The translations under genes were made by a program, and so were the position numbers. This document shows positions 58,410 to 64,000 of a stretch of 64,000 nt of DNA, in pieces. The stretch is from Microlunatus sp. Gsoil 973. Lineage in GTDB: Bacteria > Actinomycetota > Actinomycetes > Propionibacteriales > Propionibacteriaceae. Position 1 is the stretch's first letter. Each line of letters begins with the position of its first letter. The stretch covers positions 2,232,001 through 2,296,000 of the forward strand of contig NZ_CP046122.1 of NCBI RefSeq assembly GCF_009707365.1, given 5' to 3'. The notes beneath the pieces are model-generated. The model saw only the letters and a program-made list of their open reading frames with translations. It was not told the origin of the DNA and did not search any database.

Positions 58410-59471
58410 TCAGCCGACGCCGGACTTGTCCAACGCCTCGGCGATCGTGGTGAGCGCGGCGAGCTTGGCCTCGACCGGACCGTACGGCGACACGGCGCAG
58501 GTGGTCAGCCCGGCCGCGGCCAACGCCTGCAGCCGATCGGCCAGCCGAGCGGTGTCCCCGAGCAGAGACGTGTCGTCGATGAACTGCAGCGGTACGGCTG
58601 CCATGGCGTCCCGTTGTCGACCGGTCAGGTAGAGCTGCTGGATCTCGGCAGCCTCCGCCTCGTACCCCATCCGGACTGCCAGCCGGTTGTAGAAGTTCTG
58701 CGCCCGGCTGCCCATCCCGCCCAGGTAGAGGGCCGCATAGGCACGGATCGGCTGTGCTGCCCGCTCGACGTCGGCGCCGACGACCAGCGGGACGGTGGCC
58801 ATCACATCGAAACCGTCGAGTTCCCGGCCGGCCTCGAACCGACCGGTCCGGGCCCTGCCCGCGGCGATGTGGCCGAGCTGTTCGGCGGCGAAGTCCGCGG
58901 CGAAGAAGATCCCGAGCCAGCCGTCGGTGAGTTCGCCGCAGAGCTGCAGGTTCTTCGGCCCGAGCGCCGCCAGATAGCGCGGGACGTGGTCGCTGGCCGG
59001 CCGAATCATCAGCTTCAGCGGCTTGCCGGGCCCGTCGGGCAGCGGCAGTTCGAAGTGTCGGCCGTGGTACTCGACCGTCTTGGGTTCCAGGGCGAGGTCG
59101 ATGATCTCCAGATACTCCCGGGTGCGCGCCAGCGGGGCGTCGAACCGGACGCCGTGCCACCCCTCCGAGACCTGCGGACCGGAGACCCCGAGGCCGAGCC
59201 GGAACCGGCCGCCGGTCAGCCGATCGAGACTGGCGGCGGTCATCGCCGTCATCGCCGGGGTCCGTGCCGGGATCTGCATCACCGCGGCGCCCAAACCGAT
59301 CCGGGTGGTCTGACCGCCGAGCCAGGCCAACAACGTCGGGGCGTCTCCGCCGTACGCCTCCGCAGTCCAGACCGAGTCGAAGCCCAACTCCTCGGCATGT
59401 CTGGTCAGCCGCAGTTGATCATGCGGATCATCCGCACCGACCAGATAGCCGAGGTTCAGGGCAAGGCGCAT
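58410..59471 (-). CDS. LLM-class F420-dependent oxidoreductase
   Basis: A 353-aa TIM-barrel protein of the luciferase-like monooxygenase class. Typical segments: ALNLGYLVGADDPHDQLRLTRHAEELGFDSVWTAEAYGGDAPTLLAWL, IGLGAAVMQIPARTPAMTAMTAASLD and GRFRLGLGVSGPQVSEGWHG. The GADD/AEAYG pattern fits the actinobacterial F420-binding group. The substrate cannot be inferred. The ATG at 59471 follows a TACGGT box by 6 nt; a GTG at 59477 is in frame. Confidence 0.9.
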   Translation of the reverse strand: MRLALNLGYLVGADDPHDQLRLTRHAEELGFDSVWTAEAYGGDAPTLLAWLGGQTTRIGLGAAVMQIPARTPAMTAMTAASLDRLTGGRFRLGLGVSGPQVSEGWHGVRFDAPLARTREYLEIIDLALEPKTVEYHGRHFELPLPDGPGKPLKLMIRPASDHVPRYLAALGPKNLQLCGELTDGWLGIFFAADFAAEQLGHIAAGRARTGRFEAGRELDGFDVMATVPLVVGADVERAAQPIRAYAALYLGGMGSRAQNFYNRLAVRMGYEAEAAEIQQLYLTGRQRDAMAAVPLQFIDDTSLLGDTARLADRLQALAAAGLTTCAVSPYGPVEAKLAALTTIAEALDKSGVG

Positions 59472-59477
59472 GAGCAC

Positions 59478-59483
59478 ACCGTA
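59478..59483 (-). promoter_or_regulatory. -10 box of probable leaderless promoter, LLM oxidoreductase
   Basis: TACGGT on the minus strand, 6 nt before the ATG at 59471. No Shine-Dalgarno is seen. Confidence 0.4.
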
Positions 59484-59505
59484 GCGGTGCGACCCGGGAG
59501 CGACG

Positions 59506-61380
59506 TCACTTCGGAACGATGTAGCCCTGCTGCAGGGCCAGCGAGATCCCTCCGTTCATGTTCGCACCGATGATGTCCCACAACGGGCTGCTGCCGTTCT
59601 TGCCGACCGGCGGCCAATTGGTGAACTTCTTCGTCGAGTACGGGAACTGGTAGACCTTGGTCGCGTACCAGATGTAGGGGACCTGCTCGTTCACCAGCTG
59701 CGCGTAGTCCCAGGTCAGCTCGGTCAGCTTCGGGCCGGGTGCGACATTGCGGGCCTGCCGGTCCAGCGTCGTGTTGATCTCGACCTTGCCCAGACCCGGG
59801 ACGTCGACCTTCGGCCCGAAGCCGAGGCCGCGCTTGCCCGCGTAGCTGCCTGAACTGGAGAAGTTGTTGCCGGTTCCCAGCATTCCGTCGTACATCTGCA
59901 ACGGATCGTTGCCGCCGATGAAGTACATGCCGGCGTCGAAGTCGCCGTTGTGCTGATCGGCATCCTGCTGTGCGCCCGATGTCGCGTTCACGTCGGCCTT
60001 GATGCCGAAGGCCGTCAACGCCGTTGCCGCCGAATGGAACGAGGTGACGATGTCGGTGGTCTGCGAATTGACCATGAAGGTCATCGTGAACGGCTTACCG
60101 TTGGGCATCATCCACTGATCACCCTTCTTGGTGAACCCCTTCGACTTCAGCAGCTGGGTTGCCTCGGCCGGGTCAACCGGGTACTTGTTCAGCTGGTTGA
60201 TCTTGTCCTGCGGCAGGTACAGCTTCTCCATCGTCGGGGAGATGCCGGTATTGACCTCCTTCCACGTACCACCGGCTCCGGGCAGCGTGCCGTACGCGGC
60301 GTCGCTCATCTGCTTGCGCGGAATCACATACGCCAGCGCCTGCCGGACCTCCTTGATGTTGAACGGGTACTTGTGGTTGTTGAACCCCAGCACGAAGCCG
60401 AAGGCCAACGGCAGCGGGGTATGGGCGTCGGGCGTGCCGGTCCAGCGCTTCAGGATCGGCGGCGGCATGTACGCGTTGGAGAAGTCGATGCGGTTGCTGA
60501 ACAGCTGCGGGTAGATCGTCTGGGTGTCACCGTTGAGGTAGTCGATACCACCGATCTTGATCTTGTCCGCACCCCAGAAGCCGTCCCACTTGGACAGCTT
60601 GGCCTCCTTGGTGGTGATGTTGTCCAGCTGGAACGGGCCGTCGCCGATCAGCTTGTCCACCTTCAGCGCGGCAAGATTCTTGAACACCTCACCCATCCGC
60701 TTGAACGCGGGCAGCTTGCCGGCCTTGTCAGGATCCTGCTGGAACGCCCGGTAATAGGCCGGGACATCCTTCTCCAACTGCGCAGTGACGAGCTTGCCGT
60801 ACACACTGGACGGGTAGGGCAGGATGTTGGCCAGGATGTCGTTCTCGGCCAGCGGCACTGGCTGTCCCTTGCGCAAGGTGAAGGTGACCGTCTGCGCATC
60901 GGTGGCCTCGACGTCGGTGATGTCGTTCCAGAACCCGTCGCCGCGGGTGCCGTTCAGGATCGCGGTGTCGTAGACGTCCTTGCTGGTGACCGACGACCCG
61001 TCCTGCCATTTCGCGCCCTCGCGGATGTGGACGATCAGCCTGTTGTTCTCGACCTTCCAGCTGTCGGCCAGCTGCGGCGTGTAGTCGGTCAGGCTGGGAT
61101 AGTTCTGGATGGCCAGCCGGAGCGTGATGAAGTCGTTCTGGATGCCCAGCCCGTTGACGTTGTACGGGTTGTACGACCAGGTGGTGCCCCAACTGCAGCA
61201 CGGGGCGAAGGACAGGTACGGAGCAGAGTCACCGGCGCTGTTGTCACCACCCGAACCACCCGCCGGGTTCCCTGCCCCGCTGTCCGCCGTGCCCGCACTG
61301 CAGGCAGCCGCTGTCACCGCCAGGATGAAGGCGACTACCGCACCGATGGCGGCAGCTACCGGCTTGTGTTCTCTTGCCAT
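59506..61380 (-). CDS. ABC transporter family-5 solute-binding lipoprotein
   Basis: A 624-aa periplasmic/extracellular binding protein of the peptide/oligosaccharide family. The signal peptide ends in AVTAAACS with the lipidated Cys at 27, followed by a Gly/Ser/Asn linker. Family segments: TPQLADSWKVENNRLIVHIREGAKWQDGSSVTSKDVYDT and IKEVRQALAYVIPRKQMSDAAYG. It lies 47 bp after a GH38 mannosidase-like gene on the same strand, so an oligosaccharide ligand is more likely than a peptide, but this is inferred. The ATG at 61380 has GAGGAGG upstream. Permease genes are not in the window. Confidence 0.9.
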   Translation of the reverse strand: MAREHKPVAAAIGAVVAFILAVTAAACSAGTADSGAGNPAGGSGGDNSAGDSAPYLSFAPCCSWGTTWSYNPYNVNGLGIQNDFITLRLAIQNYPSLTDYTPQLADSWKVENNRLIVHIREGAKWQDGSSVTSKDVYDTAILNGTRGDGFWNDITDVEATDAQTVTFTLRKGQPVPLAENDILANILPYPSSVYGKLVTAQLEKDVPAYYRAFQQDPDKAGKLPAFKRMGEVFKNLAALKVDKLIGDGPFQLDNITTKEAKLSKWDGFWGADKIKIGGIDYLNGDTQTIYPQLFSNRIDFSNAYMPPPILKRWTGTPDAHTPLPLAFGFVLGFNNHKYPFNIKEVRQALAYVIPRKQMSDAAYGTLPGAGGTWKEVNTGISPTMEKLYLPQDKINQLNKYPVDPAEATQLLKSKGFTKKGDQWMMPNGKPFTMTFMVNSQTTDIVTSFHSAATALTAFGIKADVNATSGAQQDADQHNGDFDAGMYFIGGNDPLQMYDGMLGTGNNFSSSGSYAGKRGLGFGPKVDVPGLGKVEINTTLDRQARNVAPGPKLTELTWDYAQLVNEQVPYIWYATKVYQFPYSTKKFTNWPPVGKNGSSPLWDIIGANMNGGISLALQQGYIVPK

Positions 61381-61427
61381 GGATCCTCCTCGATCCGAGA
61401 CCAACCTGTCAGGGGAATGGTGTGCGG

Positions 61428-64000
61428 TCAGCGCTTGAGCCGGACCGCTGTCGAGCCGAGCCGGGGAATCCTGACCCGGACGATCTGCCCGCCCTGACCA
61501 TGCGACGACACTTCGAGCTCCTCGGCGTCGTCGCCGAGGAAGGTGGTCCTGGCCGCGCCGGTCAGTCCGACCGGCACCGCAAGCGCAACGTCGACCGGCT
61601 GATCGGCGAAGCTCTGCAACGTGACCTGGAGATCGTCGTGACCAGCCGAGCCCGCGAGCGGGCGGATGGCGATCACCCGGACCTCGGGATGATCAACGGT
61701 GAGCAGGCTCCGCTCCGGATGCTCATCGGCCACCGGACCGGTGGCCGGCACGCCGATCAGCGGCTGATCAACCGCGGCCGCCGTCCGGATGCCGAGTTCG
61801 GCGGCAGTGATCTCCCCCTCGTCGCGACGTCGGACACCGATCGCGTACCGCCAGGTGGCTTCGAACGCCTGCTGGGGCGGGAAATTCGTGTCCCAGAGGT
61901 TGTTGTGCACCCAGGAGTAAAGGGTCGCCGGTTCACAGGGAGCGGTGGATTCCGGGAACGGGGCGTACGGCAGCGCAATGGTTCCGGTCTGCAGCAGCGG
62001 GGCGTCGCGGGTCACCCAGGCCACCGGACCGGAGTCGTCGGCCAGGGTGACGAAGGAGCGTACCGCCCGCATGTGTTGCGGCGCACCGGGCACATGATCA
62101 AGGCCGGTGCCGGTCACCGTTCCGCTGATCTCGTACCGGATGTCGGGCTCTGTCAGCGCGAACGGGAAGGACAGGTACGCGCTCTCCTTGGTCATCGTGG
62201 CCGGCTTGTCGAAGCGGTTGTCGATGATCAGATGGGCGTCGTCGGCGCCGAGCCGCACGGTGGTCCAACCGCGGATCACACCGTCGGCATTCCACTCATA
62301 GGTCAGCCGCTGCTCCACACCGTCGTCGACGCAATCGATCAACACCGCCGGCCTGGCAAGCGACCGGCTTCCGAGGAGTTCCAACTGCGGGGACACCGAT
62401 GTCTTGTTCGCCTGGTGGTTGTAGCCGCCGGCGGTGGTGTAGGTGTCATAGACGTAGCCGTTGAAGCCGATCAGCGCCTCCGGGTTGACCAGCTCGCGCC
62501 CGGTGCCCTTCTCCACCAGCGACCCGATGACCGACCTGACCAGGTCCACCTCGACCCGGAGATGATCATTCTCCAGGACCGCGGGAGTCCCCGGCTCCGG
62601 TACCTGCCCGGTGGCGGAGGCGCCGCCCCAGTCGAGATCCTCACCGGTTGATCCGTGGCCGGAGACCGGGTCGTGCTGATCATGGACGTCGACCCGGACC
62701 AGGCCGAAGGCGGGAATGTCGTCGATCCGTACGTCGAGGAACCGGCCGGCGTCACGATGGGTCGGGTTGGTCTGCGGGATAACGGCGAATCGCAGATCAT
62801 CACCGGTCCGACCGTCGGTGACATCGACCGCCCGCTCGAGTGGGATCCGGCTCTCCCGAAGGAACAGTCGCACTGTCCCGCTCCGACGGGGCACCGCGGT
62901 CGGGTTGGTCACCCAGTAGCTCACGGTGGCGCCAGTGCCCGTCGGCAGCACCGTGCCGAGCGCTGAGGCGGCGTGATCGGCCATCACCGATGCCTGATCG
63001 AATCCGTTGATCGCATGGGCGAACTTCCAGATCTCCTGTTGCGAACCGGAATTCATCCCCTCGTCGGAATGGGTCCAGGAGTTGGCCGCACCCCAGGTGT
63101 GCTCGTTGAACAGCGACACGTGGTGGTACACGGCGGAGGCTTCGGCATCGGTTCGTTCGGCGGTGGCCGAGCCGGAGGCGCACAGTGCGGAGGCGATGCC
63201 GTAGACCGACTGGCTCGAGGTCACCGATGCCTGGGCCTGGCGGATCATCGCCTGCGGACGGGCACCGGAGCCGACGCCCTCGACCCACCAGTCACCCCAG
63301 TCGCCCTCGAAGGTCTGCAGTCGATCACCGAGTCGCTGCTCGGCATCGGTGAAGAAGTCGGTGTTGGTGCTCAACCGCAGGCGTGGATACTCCCACGTCT
63401 GGTTCCACTGCCGTACCGTCTCGGCCAGGATCAGCCTGGGTGGTGCGTTGTCCCCGAAATGACCTTGGACCCGCAGATGCAGCAGGTCGAACGGGTACGG
63501 TTCGCGATCCTCGACGGCCGGTCCGTGCCAGCCGAACATCCCGGGCGGGAACGGGTAGGGGTTGGTCGCCATCGCTGTCAGATATGCCGGCAGCAGGTCA
63601 TCCACCATGGCGTAGGAGGTGTCGAAGCCGAGCACCGGGCCTTCCATGTACGCCAGTCCGTGTGGGCTGTCGGTCATCCACACCAGCACTTCGTTGCCGC
63701 CCGGTGATCGCCAGCGGAACAACCGGGGCAGATGCTGGCCGCCGACCAACTGCGGCACCGATCGTCCGGCCCAGTTGTGCGCCACAGACAGGTATCGGAT
63801 GTCCAACTCGGCCAGGGCGTCCGGCAGGCCGGCGACCGTGCCTGGGACGTCGGTCTGCATCGCCGATCGGAGCTTGATGCCGTAGGTGCGCTCGACCCGA
63901 GCCGCCAACCGGAGCAGCTCGTGCAGTTCGTCGGTCGAGCAGGTGTCGGTGTGCAGGTTGTACGGCATCGCGGTCAGTTCGATGCGTCCTTCCTTGACCC
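61428..64000 (-). CDS. GH38 alpha-mannosidase-like enzyme (5' part beyond window)
   Basis: At least 856 residues; the frame stays open to the window edge (VKEGRIELTAMPYNLHTDTCSTDELHELL), so the ATG at 63968 is internal and the N-terminus lies outside. The visible catalytic part includes RSAMQTDVPGTVAGLPDALAELDIRYLSVAHNW, where the Asp is a likely nucleophile, and VLVWMTDSPHGLAYMEG. A middle helical domain and long beta-rich C-terminal domains follow (WYRSPF-like features are replaced). The substrate is probably an alpha-mannoside or related glycan. Operon partner: the family-5 binding lipoprotein downstream. Confidence 0.82.
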   Translation of the reverse strand, partial: VKEGRIELTAMPYNLHTDTCSTDELHELLRLAARVERTYGIKLRSAMQTDVPGTVAGLPDALAELDIRYLSVAHNWAGRSVPQLVGGQHLPRLFRWRSPGGNEVLVWMTDSPHGLAYMEGPVLGFDTSYAMVDDLLPAYLTAMATNPYPFPPGMFGWHGPAVEDREPYPFDLLHLRVQGHFGDNAPPRLILAETVRQWNQTWEYPRLRLSTNTDFFTDAEQRLGDRLQTFEGDWGDWWVEGVGSGARPQAMIRQAQASVTSSQSVYGIASALCASGSATAERTDAEASAVYHHVSLFNEHTWGAANSWTHSDEGMNSGSQQEIWKFAHAINGFDQASVMADHAASALGTVLPTGTGATVSYWVTNPTAVPRRSGTVRLFLRESRIPLERAVDVTDGRTGDDLRFAVIPQTNPTHRDAGRFLDVRIDDIPAFGLVRVDVHDQHDPVSGHGSTGEDLDWGGASATGQVPEPGTPAVLENDHLRVEVDLVRSVIGSLVEKGTGRELVNPEALIGFNGYVYDTYTTAGGYNHQANKTSVSPQLELLGSRSLARPAVLIDCVDDGVEQRLTYEWNADGVIRGWTTVRLGADDAHLIIDNRFDKPATMTKESAYLSFPFALTEPDIRYEISGTVTGTGLDHVPGAPQHMRAVRSFVTLADDSGPVAWVTRDAPLLQTGTIALPYAPFPESTAPCEPATLYSWVHNNLWDTNFPPQQAFEATWRYAIGVRRRDEGEITAAELGIRTAAAVDQPLIGVPATGPVADEHPERSLLTVDHPEVRVIAIRPLAGSAGHDDLQVTLQSFADQPVDVALAVPVGLTGAARTTFLGDDAEELEVSSHGQGGQIVRVRIPRLGSTAVRLKR

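Overview
The window is high-GC DNA from an actinobacterium. The gene content supports this: mycothiol ligase (mshC), TlyA, an F420-type LLM oxidoreductase, an SCO1664/DUF3090 pair, frequent GTG starts and several leaderless-looking genes. Gene order matches conserved actinobacterial blocks, and a Propionibacteriales-like (Microlunatus-type) origin is my best guess. That guess rests on general resemblance, not on a search.

Layout. 1-8.2 kb (minus strand): the block TPR protein - HAD phosphatase - phasin-like protein - small protein - tlyA - nadK - recN, broken by an intact 1,091-bp IS481-family element (4660-5750). 8.3-15.1 kb: a polyol/sugar ABC importer without its own ATPase, two DeoR-type regulators and a xylulokinase. 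15.1-15.6 kb: a beta-carbonic anhydrase. 15.7-21.6 kb (minus): a complete rRNA operon (16S-23S-5S) with three tandem promoters, a conserved leader element, a pre-23S processing stem and an intrinsic terminator. 21.7-30.5 kb (minus): argC-J-B-D-F-R, argH and tyrS, nearly all overlapping; argG is absent. 30.5-32.0 kb: an AbiEi/DUF559 nuclease-like gene sits between pheT and argC, enclosed by 89-bp inverted repeats that are each two copies of a 37-bp element. 32.0-35.6 kb: pheS-pheT. 35.8-41.5 kb: a DHA2 efflux pump and a sulfate ABC importer (sbp-cysT-cysW-cysA). 41.6-44.0 kb: infC-rpmI-rplT-rRNA methyltransferase; infC probably starts at ATC. 44.4-48.0 kb (plus): an L-rhamnonate catabolic operon (MFS, dehydrogenase, L-rhamnonate dehydratase). 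48.0-50.7 kb: SseB-like, membrane, tandem GNAT and PH-domain proteins. 50.7-52.8 kb (minus): FMN riboswitch - riboflavin transporter (pnuX/ribM) - hisE - hisG. 53.0-57.2 kb (minus): flavin-reductase-like protein, histidine phosphatase, DUF3090, SCO1664-family protein and mshC. 57.5-59.5 kb: uppP converging on an LLM oxidoreductase, with a further 37-bp repeat between them. 59.5-64.0 kb (minus): a family-5 solute-binding lipoprotein and a GH38 alpha-mannosidase-like enzyme cut by the window edge.

Most of the window is core metabolism and translation. Accessory insertions sit at block boundaries: the IS, the polyol operon, the AbiEi/DUF559 cassette and the rhamnonate and mannoside genes. The least explained feature is the repeat-flanked AbiEi/DUF559 cassette and its 37-bp repeat family. 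Other points of note are two convergent genes sharing one CTAG for both stop codons at the IS edge, an RBS-occluding hairpin before the transposase, a non-canonical infC start, an FMN riboswitch whose transcript may run into histidine genes, and a repeated TANNNT-to-start spacing of 6-8 nt that suggests leaderless mRNAs.
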